Shown here piece after piece: positions 56,978 through 64,000 of a DNA stretch of 64,000 bases; the stretch's first letter is position 1; every line of letters begins with the position of its first letter. Source of the DNA: Caulobacter sp. (lineage in GTDB: Bacteria > Pseudomonadota > Alphaproteobacteria > Caulobacterales > Caulobacteraceae); the NCBI GenBank assembly GCA_021741355.1, contig JAIOXZ010000011.1:40713-104712 (forward strand), given 5' to 3'. The position numbers and the translations under genes are program-made. The notes below the pieces were generated by a model that saw nothing but the letters and a program-made list of their open reading frames with translations, searched no databases and was not told the DNA's origin.

Positions 56978-58159
56978 CTACTTGCGCTTCCCCTCCACCG
57001 CCTCCCACATCCAAACCGGCCACTGTGGCACGCCTCCGCCTGCACCATTGTGAACGCACCAGTCAACGCCGAGCACTTTTGCCATCAAATTCTCAATAGA
57101 TATTCTAGTGCGATATACCTCGTGTTCTCCTGGTGGCCGCATTTCGTGAGCCCACGCGTTTCTTGACTTCCTAGAAATCTCCAAATTCCTATAAAGTTCA
57201 TGATCGATAATACCATTAACTTCCAGCATCTCCACCATGACTGACGCTGTGTAGTCTCTACCTAGGAGTTTCTTCCGTCGCTCTTTTGGCGCTCTAGGGG
57301 CTTCAGGTGAGGAATTTAGGCTGTCGATGAGGCGACGCCATGCGATTGAGACCAACTGCTCACAGACGCTCCAACCCACGACAACGCTCTCACCGTAGCG
57401 GCGCTCGCCTGCCCTGCATGCCGAAATATAGGCGGCTTCAAAAAGTTGAATTATGGATGGGTCGTTAAAGGAAAGGATTTTTTCAAGAATATCGAACGAT
57501 CTAGCAACAACAGGAATATCTACGATTCGGCGATTTTGAGGTTTATCACGATTTATATTATAGCTATTGTTTGCGACGTTTTTCGCCACAGACCTTACAT
57601 CATCTGATTGCTCGTAGTACCCTGGGCGCACATCAAATGTCAGGCCCTTATGTGCCCCGTGCGCCTTGACGGGCAGGCCAAGCGGCATTGACCCTCTTTT
57701 GATACGAAACTGCGCGGTCGCTAAGCAGCCTTGATGAACATTCATGAGCTGTGCTCTGAACGCCGCGCGATCTTCGGCGAGGTTTTCTGCGTCCTGGTGT
57801 TCCTTTGTCGCCATGTAGGGCGCACTGGGGTCATCCACCACAAAGCCCGGGATCAACGTGATTGGCGCCAGAGGCCATTTCGAAAAGTCGAAAAGAAACA
57901 TGCCGTCGCGTTGGGCCTTTACGCGAACTCCGAAACTCAAATCTCGCTCAAAGACGATTTGATGATGGATTGCGGGATTTAGTACCGCGACGCTTTGTTC
58001 GTCGGGCTTTGTCCCGACCCATATAGGCGGTAGGTGAAAATAACCTTCGATGGCAGGGGAGACGCGGTCGGGGGTTATGCCGGGACGAATGGGTGGACTT
58101 GAGAAGACATCTCCATCGCAAGGTGTTCGATGCCCTCTCTGTACCTTTGGTTCTTTCAT
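56978..58159 (-). CDS. HEPN-motif protein in AT-rich singleton, candidate defence or RNase gene
   Basis: A 393-residue protein of no family I recognise with certainty. The N-terminal about 200 residues look like a beta-rich domain (GYFHLPPIWVG, VRVKAQRDGMFLFDFSKW). The C-terminal half is helical and ends near RNAWAH (residues 333-338), an R-N-x3-H HEPN signature; HEPN domains form metal-independent RNases in abortive infection, ApeA-type and toxin systems. The DNA is clearly more AT-rich than the neighbours, suggesting lateral gain. The ATG at 58159 follows GAAGAAGG. The ApeA likeness is inference. Confidence 0.7.
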   Translation of the reverse strand: MKEPKVQRGHRTPCDGDVFSSPPIRPGITPDRVSPAIEGYFHLPPIWVGTKPDEQSVAVLNPAIHHQIVFERDLSFGVRVKAQRDGMFLFDFSKWPLAPITLIPGFVVDDPSAPYMATKEHQDAENLAEDRAAFRAQLMNVHQGCLATAQFRIKRGSMPLGLPVKAHGAHKGLTFDVRPGYYEQSDDVRSVAKNVANNSYNINRDKPQNRRIVDIPVVARSFDILEKILSFNDPSIIQLFEAAYISACRAGERRYGESVVVGWSVCEQLVSIAWRRLIDSLNSSPEAPRAPKERRKKLLGRDYTASVMVEMLEVNGIIDHELYRNLEISRKSRNAWAHEMRPPGEHEVYRTRISIENLMAKVLGVDWCVHNGAGGGVPQWPVWMWEAVEGKRK

Positions 58160-58273
58160 GATCGCTGCCTTCTTCCCACGCGAAGGCAATGGAGGCGGAA
58201 CCGGAAGCGTAGTCAAATATGTGCTCCGCGTTCCTTGGCCGCCCTTCTTCATGCTATATTCCCTCCCCTCCAA

Positions 58274-58294
58274 GGGCGGCCGCATCGGCCGCCC
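58274..58294 (+). promoter_or_regulatory. hairpin in the mtaB leader
   Basis: GGGCGGCC-GCATC-GGCCGCCC is a perfect 8-bp stem 15 bases before the mtaB ATG, followed by GCTGTGTTT. It may be a relic terminator of an upstream gene or an attenuating hairpin. Confidence 0.5.
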
Positions 58295-58308
58295 GCTGTG
58301 TTTGCGAC

Positions 58309-59580
58309 ATGACCCTCCCCGCCCCTCTTCCCGCCGAGCAGGACGACGTCCAGGTCGTCACGTTCGGCTGCCGGCTGAACGCCTACGAGAGCGAGGCCCT
58401 GCGTGCGCGGGCGCAGGCGGACGGGGTCGAGAACGCGGTGGTGTTCAACACCTGCGCGGTGACCAACGAGGCCGTCCGCCAGGCGCGGCAGGCGATCCGC
58501 AAGGCGCGGCGCGAGCGGCCGGGCGCCCGCCTGATCGTCACCGGCTGCGCGGCGCAGATCGATCCGGCCGCCTTCGCCGCCATGCCCGAGGTCGACCTGG
58601 TGCTGGGCAACGCCGAGAAGGCGCAGCCGGGCGCGCTGAACGACACCTCGGCCCGGGTTCGGGTCAACGACATCATGTCGGTGCGCGAGACGGCCGGCCA
58701 TCTGATCGACGGGCTGCGCGACCGGGCGCGGGCGTTCGTCGAGGTGCAGAACGGCTGCGACCACCGCTGCACCTTCTGCATCATCCCGTTCGGGCGGGGC
58801 AATTCGCGCAGCGCCGCCGCCGGGGAGGTGGTCGAGCAGGTGCGCCGGCTGACCGCCGAGGGCTATCGCGAGGTGGTGCTGACCGGGGTCGACATCACCA
58901 GCTGGGGCGCCGACCTGCCGGGCCAGCCGACGCTGGGCCAGCTGGTCTCGCGGATCCTGAAGCTGGTCCCGGAGCTGCCCCGTCTGCGGCTGTCGTCGAT
59001 CGATGCGGCAGAGATCGATCCGGACCTGATGCGGTGCCTCGCCGAAGAGCCGCGGCTGATGCCCTATCTGCATCTGTCGCTGCAGGCCGGGGACGATCTG
59101 ATCCTCAAGCGGATGAAGCGCCGGCATCTGCGCGCCGACGCGCTGAAGCTGATCGCGCAGGTGCGGGCGGTGCGGCCGGACACGGCCTTCGGCGCCGACC
59201 TGATCGCCGGCTTCCCGACCGAGAGCGAGGCGGCGTTCGAGAACACCCTGGCGCTGGTCGAGGAGGCGTCCTTAAGCTTCCTGCACGTCTTCCCCTACAG
59301 CGCCCGCCCCGGCACACCGGCGGCGAAGATGCCGCCCGTGAAGGGGACCGTGATCAAGGACCGCGCCCGCCGACTGCGCGCGGCCGGCGAGGCGGCGCTG
59401 CAGCGGCATCTGGCGTGGCAGGTCGGCCGTGTTCTGAACGGGCTGGTCGAGAAGCCGGGCGTCGCGCGGGCCGACGATTTCACCGAGATCGCCTTCGAGG
59501 GCGAGGCCCCGGTGGGGGAGATTGTGCCGATGCGGGTGGTTGGCGTGGATGGCGGGAAGGTGACGGCGGAGCTTCTCTGA
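58309..59580 (+). CDS. mtaB: tRNA t6A37 methylthiotransferase MtaB
   Basis: A 423-residue radical-SAM methylthiotransferase of the MiaB family. The N-terminal UPF0004 domain starts VVTFGCRLNAYESEALRARA with Cys in FNTCAVTNEA and TGCAAQ; the radical-SAM cluster is CDHRCTFC. It converts t6A37 to ms2t6A37 in tRNAs reading ANN codons. GCRLN plus the AVTNEA block favours MtaB over MiaB or RimO. The ATG at 58309 is chosen because homology starts a few codons later. Confidence 0.93.
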   Translation: MTLPAPLPAEQDDVQVVTFGCRLNAYESEALRARAQADGVENAVVFNTCAVTNEAVRQARQAIRKARRERPGARLIVTGCAAQIDPAAFAAMPEVDLVLGNAEKAQPGALNDTSARVRVNDIMSVRETAGHLIDGLRDRARAFVEVQNGCDHRCTFCIIPFGRGNSRSAAAGEVVEQVRRLTAEGYREVVLTGVDITSWGADLPGQPTLGQLVSRILKLVPELPRLRLSSIDAAEIDPDLMRCLAEEPRLMPYLHLSLQAGDDLILKRMKRRHLRADALKLIAQVRAVRPDTAFGADLIAGFPTESEAAFENTLALVEEASLSFLHVFPYSARPGTPAAKMPPVKGTVIKDRARRLRAAGEAALQRHLAWQVGRVLNGLVEKPGVARADDFTEIAFEGEAPVGEIVPMRVVGVDGGKVTAELL

Positions 59581-59958
59581 CCTTCCTCTCCGCGCAGCGG
59601 GGAGGGGAACCGCCGGAGGCGGTGGAGGGGCAGCGCCGAGCTTTCCTGCAAACACCGGAATTCAGAATGTGCCGACAAGTGCCGGCGCTATCCTCTCCGA
59701 CCCGGCTCCGCCGGGCCACCTCTCCGCGAGCGGAGAGGAAGGGCATTTGGCAGACCTGCCCCGATGTCTTGAAGGCCAGTGTTGCTCCGGCGGCGGCCCG
59801 GCTCAAGGACCGCTTCGCGGCCGCGCAGCGGCGGGTCCGCAGGACCCGTCCTTGACCAGGTCCAGCGTCCGAAGCGCATCATTCCATCAAGGCCAAGGGG
59901 CGATTGTCATCCGGTCGGCAGGGCGTAACGTCTGCGGCGACAATCGGGGGAAACGACC
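59581..59958. repeat. repeat-rich gap (378 bases) after mtaB
   Basis: No gene is seen. From left to right it contains a family D fragment (59581-59640), a sub-repeat with CCTCTCCGACCCGGCTCCGC and CTCTCCGCGAGCGGAGAGGA (about 59690-59740), and family F copy 2 (59763-59894). Confidence 0.7.
59763..59894. repeat. ~130-bp palindromic repeat, family F copy 2
   Basis: The arms GATGTCTTGA ... CATTCCATCAAGGCC match copy 1 (34066-34195) in orientation, but the core (about 59802-59857) matches the reverse complement of copy 1's core (TCAAGGACCGCTTCGCGGCC against GGCCGCGAAGCGGTCCTTGA). The central part was thus inverted in one copy. Confidence 0.8.
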
Positions 59959-60642
59959 ATGATCAGGTTCATCGGCAGGCGGACACTGCCGCTGGCGACG
60001 ACCGCCGCGGGGATCGCCACGTTTGGTGTCACCGCGATGTTCACCGGCCTCCCCGCCGTCAAGGCCGCCGGGACCTGCATGGGCGCGGGGTCGGTGGTGA
60101 TGTTCGAGTTCGCGCGGACCGCCGCCGAACTGGCCGCCGTGTTCGGGCCGGAGGTCTGCCGCGCGCCGGTGATCGCCGGGATGGACGCCATCAACCGGCT
60201 GGATATCGCCGCCTACATCCCCGCCTACACGGCGTTCGCCATCCTCGCCGCGTTGTGGCTGGGCGGACGGACGCGGCTCGCGCTGGCGGCCATCGCCCTG
60301 GCGGTTGTCGCCTTCGTCGCCGACATGGTCGAGACCACCACCCTGCTGCAGATCACGAAGGACCTGGCCGCCGCCGAACCGTTGCTGCCGCGCAGCTCGA
60401 CGGCCGCCTGGATCAAGTTCGCGGCGCTGGCGGCGCACGGAGCGGTGCTGGCGCTGGTCTGTCTGCGGTCGACGCCGCGCCGGCGGATCCTCGCGGCGCT
60501 GTTGCTGTTGCCGGGGATCGGAACCGTCGCCGCGCGGGTTGATCCGGGCAGCGCGGGATTGTTGACCCTGGGGCTGGGTCTGGCCTGGACCGCCATGCTG
60601 CTGGTCGCAATCCGCGAGGCCGTCTGGCCGCGGAAGGTCTGA
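59959..60642 (+). CDS. hypothetical membrane protein
   Basis: A 227-residue protein with about five hydrophobic helices (roughly 12-36, 91-108, 115-133, 152-170, 177-218) and an extracytoplasmic loop with two Cys (TCMGAG, VCRAP). I do not recognise a family. The ATG follows GGGGGAAACGACC. It converges with the TRIC/YadS gene, which ends four bases later. Confidence 0.7.
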   Translation: MIRFIGRRTLPLATTAAGIATFGVTAMFTGLPAVKAAGTCMGAGSVVMFEFARTAAELAAVFGPEVCRAPVIAGMDAINRLDIAAYIPAYTAFAILAALWLGGRTRLALAAIALAVVAFVADMVETTTLLQITKDLAAAEPLLPRSSTAAWIKFAALAAHGAVLALVCLRSTPRRRILAALLLLPGIGTVAARVDPGSAGLLTLGLGLAWTAMLLVAIREAVWPRKV

Positions 60643-60646
60643 CAGA

Positions 60647-61267
60647 TCAGTCCGGAGTTCCCGGGAAACCCGGCAGGCTCCAGCCGAACTTCAGCGCGCC
60701 GCCGCGGACCGCGAAGGCCACGACCATGCCGGCGCTGCTGGCCAGAAGGCGATCAACGCCGAAGCTCGCCAGCGCCACGAACACGCCGGCGCCCAGCAGG
60801 GCCGCGGTGACATAGATCTCCCGGCGCAGCAGCACCGACGGCTCGTTGGCCAGCACGTCGCGGATCACCCCGCCGAAACAGGCGGTCAGCACGCCCATGA
60901 CGGCGGCGGAGACCGGATGGACGCCGAGGCTCAGCGCCTTGGCCGCGCCGACCACGCAGTAGGCGGCCATGCCGACGGCGTCGAGCCACAGCAGCAGATT
61001 CATCCGCCAGGCCCTGCGGCCCAGCAGCCAGACCGCGACGGCCGCCGCCAGGCAGACGAGCAGATAGCCCGGCCGCGCCACCCAGAAGACCGGCGCATCG
61101 ATCAGCAGATCGCGCAAGGTGCCGCCGCCGACGCCGGTCACCGCCGCGAAGAAGGCGAAGGTGATGATGTCATGCTTGCGTCGCGCCGCCGCCAGCGCCC
61201 CGGTCGCGCCGAACACGGCCACGGCGGCGTAGTCGAACAGGACGAAGGCGAGGTCGAGCGCGGTCAT
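60647..61267 (-). CDS. TRIC cation channel family membrane protein (YadS/UPF0126)
   Basis: A 206-residue protein with about seven transmembrane helices in two internally repeated halves: GVGGGTLRDLLIDAPVFWV and TACFGGVIRDVLANEPSVLL are the paired G-G-x-x-R-D segments of the family. The bacterial proteins form trimeric cation channels; some act on glycine uptake. The role here is unknown. The ATG at 61267 is chosen because the longer frame enters repeat E. Confidence 0.9.
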   Translation of the reverse strand: MTALDLAFVLFDYAAVAVFGATGALAAARRKHDIITFAFFAAVTGVGGGTLRDLLIDAPVFWVARPGYLLVCLAAAVAVWLLGRRAWRMNLLLWLDAVGMAAYCVVGAAKALSLGVHPVSAAVMGVLTACFGGVIRDVLANEPSVLLRREIYVTAALLGAGVFVALASFGVDRLLASSAGMVVAFAVRGGALKFGWSLPGFPGTPD

Positions 61268-61305
61268 GGGGATGTTCTGCCACGCCACCGGCGACCTCTC
61301 CACCG

Positions 61306-61422
61306 TCATCCTCGGGCTTGTCCCGAGGACCCCTCGTTCGGCTTCCACGTGAGAGCGTGAGCTTGCGCCGCACCCGCGACCGGCAAAGGGGTCCTCGCCA
61401 CAAGGGCGAGGATGACGGTGGT
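61306..61422. repeat. palindromic repeat, family E copy 1
   Basis: GTCATCCTCGGGCTTGTCCCGAGGACCC on the left pairs with GGGTCCTCGCCACAAGGGCGAGGATGAC on the right, about 60 bases apart. A second copy with the same arms lies at 63748-63850. It sits in the divergent gap between the TRIC gene and ftsY. Confidence 0.85.
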
Positions 61423-61461
61423 TCATTGAGCCCGCTCGGCGGAACGGCTAAGAGCCCGCTC

Positions 61462-62394
61462 ATGGCAGAGCAGAAACAGGGCTGGTTCCAGCGCCTCACG
61501 TCGGGGCTGTCGCGGTCCACCCGCGAGATGACCGAGCAGGTCACCAGCGTGCTGGTGAAGAAGCCGCTCGACCAGGAGCAGCTCGACGCGCTGGAAGAGA
61601 TGCTGATCGAGGCCGACCTCGGTCCGCACGCCGCCGCCCGCATCACCGAGGCGTTCGGCAAGGCCCGCTTCGGCAAGTCGTCCACCGAGGACGAGGTCAA
61701 GGAGGCGCTGGCCGAGGCCGTCGCCGCCGAGCTGGTCCCGCGCGAAGGCGTGTTCGACCCGCTGTCCGGCCCCCGGCCCTATGTCGTGCTGTTCGTCGGG
61801 GTGAACGGGTCGGGCAAGACCACGACGCTGGGTAAGATCGCGCAGGACCTGCGGCTGAAGGGCGCCAAGGTGCTGATCGTCGCCGGCGACACCTTCCGCG
61901 CCGCGGCGGTGGAACAGCTGAAAGTCTGGGCCGAGCGCTCGGGCGCCGCCTTCATGAGCCGCGACACCGGCGCCGACGCCGCCGGCCTGGCGTTCGACGC
62001 CATCGAGAAGGCGAAGGCCGAGGGCTTCGACGTCGTGCTGATCGACACGGCCGGCCGCCTGCAGAACAAGCAGGACCTGATGAACGAGCTGCTGAAGGTC
62101 ATCCGCGTGATCAAGAAGATCGACGCCGAGGCGCCGCACGAGACGCTGCTGGTGCTGGACGCCACGGTCGGCCGCAACGCGCTGGCCCAGGAGAAGATCT
62201 TCGGCAACCAGGTCGGCGTTTCGGGCATCGTCATGACCAAGCTGGACGGCACCGCGCGCGGCGGGGTGCTGGTGCCCGTCGCCCAGGCCTCGGACTCGCC
62301 GATCAAGCTGATCGGGGTTGGCGAGGCCATCGAAGACCTGCAACCTTTCGACGCCCGGGCCTTTTCCCGCTCGCTGGTCGGCCTGGAGAGCTGA
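61462..62394 (+). CDS. ftsY: signal recognition particle receptor FtsY
   Basis: A 310-residue SRP-GTPase that docks ribosomes at the inner membrane. The N domain runs about 10-95; the G domain shows GVNGSGKTTTLGKIA (G1), DTFRAAAVEQL (G2), DTAGRLQNKQDL (G3), TKLDGTARGG (G4) and a closing G5 region. The acidic A domain is almost absent, common in alphaproteobacteria. The ATG at 61462 is used; the frame continues back through repeat E. It precedes yciB by five bases. Confidence 0.95.
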   Translation: MAEQKQGWFQRLTSGLSRSTREMTEQVTSVLVKKPLDQEQLDALEEMLIEADLGPHAAARITEAFGKARFGKSSTEDEVKEALAEAVAAELVPREGVFDPLSGPRPYVVLFVGVNGSGKTTTLGKIAQDLRLKGAKVLIVAGDTFRAAAVEQLKVWAERSGAAFMSRDTGADAAGLAFDAIEKAKAEGFDVVLIDTAGRLQNKQDLMNELLKVIRVIKKIDAEAPHETLLVLDATVGRNALAQEKIFGNQVGVSGIVMTKLDGTARGGVLVPVAQASDSPIKLIGVGEAIEDLQPFDARAFSRSLVGLES

Positions 62395-62399
62395 GCCCC

Positions 62400-62996
62400 A
62401 TGACTGGATCCAACGCCCGCTGGGTGCGCGTCGCCGTCGACTATGGCGCGCCGATCGCCTTCGCGATCACCTTCTACGGCTTCGGCCGCAACCTGATCCT
62501 GGCCACCGGCGTGCTGGTGGCCGCCTCGATGCTGGCGCTGCTGGTGGGCTACATCGTCGAGCGCCGGCTGGCCCCGATGCCGATGATCGCCGGCGGCTTC
62601 GCGCTGGTGTTCGGCGGGCTGACGCTGGTGTTCAACGACCCCAGCTTCGTGAAGATGAAAATCTCCTTCCAGAACGCCGCCTTCGCCGCGGCCCTGCTGG
62701 GCGGGCTGGCGCTGGGCAAGAACCCGCTGAAGGCCCTGCTGGGCGCGAGCCTGAAGATGGCCGACGGGGCCTGGCGCCAACTGACACTGCGCTACGGCCT
62801 GTATTTCGTCGCCGTGGCCATCGCCAACGAGGTGATCTGGCGCACCCAGAGCGACGCCTTCTGGGTCAACTTCCGCACCGCCCTGCTGCCGCTGGCGATC
62901 GTGTTCTCGCTGTCCCAGACGCCGTTCATGATGAAGAACCTGCAGAAGCCCGACGAGGGCGACACCGCGCCTGAACCGCCCGATCCCGGGGTTTAG
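62400..62996 (+). CDS. yciB: inner membrane-spanning protein YciB (intracellular septation family)
   Basis: A 198-residue protein with about five transmembrane helices. Family features are KISFQNAAFAAALLGGLALG and the C-terminal W-x-N-F-R segment (FWVNFRTALLPL). YciB/IspZ proteins act at the envelope and in septum placement in E. coli. The gene follows ftsY by five bases, the usual alphaproteobacterial arrangement, and repeat A copy 4 follows. Confidence 0.9.
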   Translation: MTGSNARWVRVAVDYGAPIAFAITFYGFGRNLILATGVLVAASMLALLVGYIVERRLAPMPMIAGGFALVFGGLTLVFNDPSFVKMKISFQNAAFAAALLGGLALGKNPLKALLGASLKMADGAWRQLTLRYGLYFVAVAIANEVIWRTQSDAFWVNFRTALLPLAIVFSLSQTPFMMKNLQKPDEGDTAPEPPDPGV

Positions 62997-63000
62997 CGAC

Positions 63001-63071
63001 GGGGACATGTACTTCAGTACGTGTCCCCTGCCGGCCGTTGAGAGGGGACACGCACTGAAGTGCATGTCCCC
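63001..63071. repeat. double-hairpin repeat, family A copy 4
   Basis: The left hairpin is GGGGACATGTAC-TTCA-GTACGTGTCCCC; the right is GGGGACACGCAC-TGAA-GTGCATGTCCCC. The two hairpins are almost exact reverse complements, including their loops (TTCA / TGAA). It lies five bases after the yciB stop. Confidence 0.9.
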
Positions 63072-63157
63072 GCGTGAGCCCTACACGGATCGTCTGTCGT
63101 CAAACCGACGTGTAAGGTGATTATGGTCCGCATCCGGCAGGATCCTGGAGACCGACG

Positions 63158-63727
63158 ATGGGCAAGGACAAGACCGGCAAGCGCAGCGCGGCGACGGAGT
63201 CCTCCGTCGGTCATCTGCTGCATCGCGCCGCGCAACGGGCTCTGGATTTCTATGCGGAGGAAGGCGGTCCCGGCGGCGTGACACAGCGTCAGCACGCGGT
63301 GCTGACGGCGGTCGCGGCCAAGGAGGGCGCGGCCCAGGCCGATCTGGTGGCCGCGACCGGCGTGGACCGCTCGACGCTCGCCGACATGGTCGCCCGGATG
63401 CTCGACAAGGGTCTGCTGATTCGTGAGCGTTCAACGGCCGACGCGCGCGCCAACGCCGTGCGCCTGACCGACGCCGGCCGCGCGGCGCTGGCCGAGATCG
63501 GACCGCGCGCCGACGCCGCTGACGCGCGGCTGTTGGCCCTGCTGCCCAAAGGTCGGCGCGAGGCGTTCCTCGAGGCGCTGGCGGCTCTGGCCAGCGACGC
63601 CCCGGCGAAGGTGAAGAAGGTCAAGGCTCCGAAGGCCGTCAAGCCTGCGAAGCCGGAGAAGGCCGCCAAGGCGCCCAAGCCCGAGAAAAAGAAAAAGAAG
63701 AAGAAGGTCGCGGAAGCGGCGGAGTAG
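63158..63727 (+). CDS. MarR family regulator with Lys/Ala/Pro-rich tail
   Basis: A 189-residue regulator. The winged-helix (about 20-110) shows VTQRQHAVLTAVAAKEGAAQ, GVDRSTLADMVARMLDKGLL and the wing RANAVRLTDAGRAAL. From about residue 150 the tail is a histone-H1-like run of Lys, Ala and Pro, ending with seven consecutive lysines, likely for non-specific DNA contact. The seven Lys codons lie in a purine run prone to slippage. The ATG follows TGGAG. The regulated genes are unknown. Confidence 0.85.
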   Translation: MGKDKTGKRSAATESSVGHLLHRAAQRALDFYAEEGGPGGVTQRQHAVLTAVAAKEGAAQADLVAATGVDRSTLADMVARMLDKGLLIRERSTADARANAVRLTDAGRAALAEIGPRADAADARLLALLPKGRREAFLEALAALASDAPAKVKKVKAPKAVKPAKPEKAAKAPKPEKKKKKKKVAEAAE

Positions 63728-63747
63728 CCGCCCTCCCAGCCGGCCGT

Positions 63748-63850
63748 CATCGTCGGACTTGTTCCGACGACCCAAGCACGCCGCAGGAAGGCTGATTTCA
63801 GACGGCCTGGATCGAGATCATGGGTCCTCGCGACAAGCGCGAGGATGACG
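63748..63850. repeat. palindromic repeat, family E copy 2
   Basis: GTCATCGTCGGACTTGTTCCGACGACCC and GGGTCCTCGCGACAAGCGCGAGGATGAC match the arms of the copy at 61306-61422. The spacer differs. Confidence 0.8.
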
Positions 63851-63865
63851 GATGATTTCGCGCTA

Positions 63866-63963
63866 GAGCGTTCGACCGTTGAGTTGAATCGATTGTGATT
63901 GGGCGCGGGATTCCCCTGCTGACCTTTGCATGAGTCACTGCGGCCTCTGATTTGGAGGCTGGC
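63866..63963 (+). mobile_element. putative left end of an IS630-like element
   Basis: From a TA at 63864-63865, the sequence begins GAGCGTTCGACCGTTGAGTT and leads to a transposase-like start. IS630 elements insert at TA and duplicate it. The right end lies outside the window. Confidence 0.4.
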
Positions 63964-64000
63964 ATGGGCAAGGCGCGGTCGGACGATCTACGGACAAGGG
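63964..64000 (+). CDS. IS630-like transposase, 3' partial
   Basis: Only 12 codons are visible: MGKARSDDLRTR. This opening (M-G-K-x-x-S-D-D-L-R-x-R) is what IS630-family transposases show, and GGAGG precedes the ATG at a good distance. The rest is beyond the right edge, so the call is tentative. Confidence 0.5.
   Translation, partial: MGKARSDDLRTR

Noticed and set aside
58160..58308. Attachment site for integration of the HEPN gene
   Set aside because: No tRNA, integrase gene or direct repeat flanks the AT-rich gene within the window.

Overview
The window is a high-GC, densely packed chromosomal segment, cut off inside hutU on the left and inside a probable insertion sequence on the right. 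It looks like a member of the Caulobacteraceae (Caulobacter/Phenylobacterium type). The evidence is the mdh/sucCDAB/lpd TCA genes in alphaproteobacterial style, an HWE/HisKA_2 sensor kinase preceded by a CtrA-type TTAA-N7-TTAA box, many TTG/GTG starts, a bacterial deoxyhypusine-synthase homologue beside ornithine decarboxylase, and many short palindromic intergenic repeats. The genus cannot be fixed from the sequence alone.

Layout. 1-3.9 kb: histidine degradation (hutU, hutH, hutG). 3.9-9.8 kb: small membrane protein, amino-acid permease, secreted DUF885 protein, sensor kinase, DUF6356 protein, TetR regulator. 9.9-11.8 kb: metallophosphoesterase and glycosyltransferase, probably envelope lipid/sugar metabolism. 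11.9-15.9 kb: phosphate-type porin and a phnCDE importer; the porin is preceded by a six-unit, 11-bp periodic array that reads as a PhoB operator. 16-18.7 kb: ornithine decarboxylase and a deoxyhypusine-synthase-like enzyme, a likely putrescine-to-homospermidine route. 18.7-29.3 kb: small envelope and housekeeping genes (lipoprotein, acid phosphatase, Fur/Zur regulator, thioesterase, hydrolase, crotonase, pentapeptide protein, CorA, CHAP, acyltransferase, TerC). 29.4-34 kb: priA, transaldolase, DUF484 and xerC.

34.2-53.5 kb: the TCA region (lpdA, membrane proteins, sucB, sucA, sucD, sucC, later mdh). Between sucC and mdh lies an accessory block with a TonB-dependent receptor, TetR regulator, DUF2306 membrane protein, Tat-exported carotenoid oxygenase, two DUF2141 proteins, a membrane LytTR regulator and a GNAT enzyme. 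This is probably an uptake and oxidative-cleavage module for an apocarotenoid- or stilbene-like compound. 53.8-56.9 kb: MaoC/mesaconyl-CoA hydratase-like protein, HIT protein and CitE-like lyase. 57-58.2 kb: an AT-richer singleton with a HEPN-type RNxxxH motif, the best candidate for a laterally acquired defence or RNA-targeting gene. 58.3-64 kb: mtaB, membrane proteins, ftsY, yciB, a MarR regulator with a Lys-rich tail, and the start of an IS630-like element.

The least explained signal is the intergenic DNA. I see at least six families of palindromic repeats. One has four copies, each a pair of mirror-image hairpins; two of those copies supply the stop codon of the neighbouring gene. Another has two copies whose inner cores are flipped relative to their arms. 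I found no tRNA, rRNA or CRISPR array.
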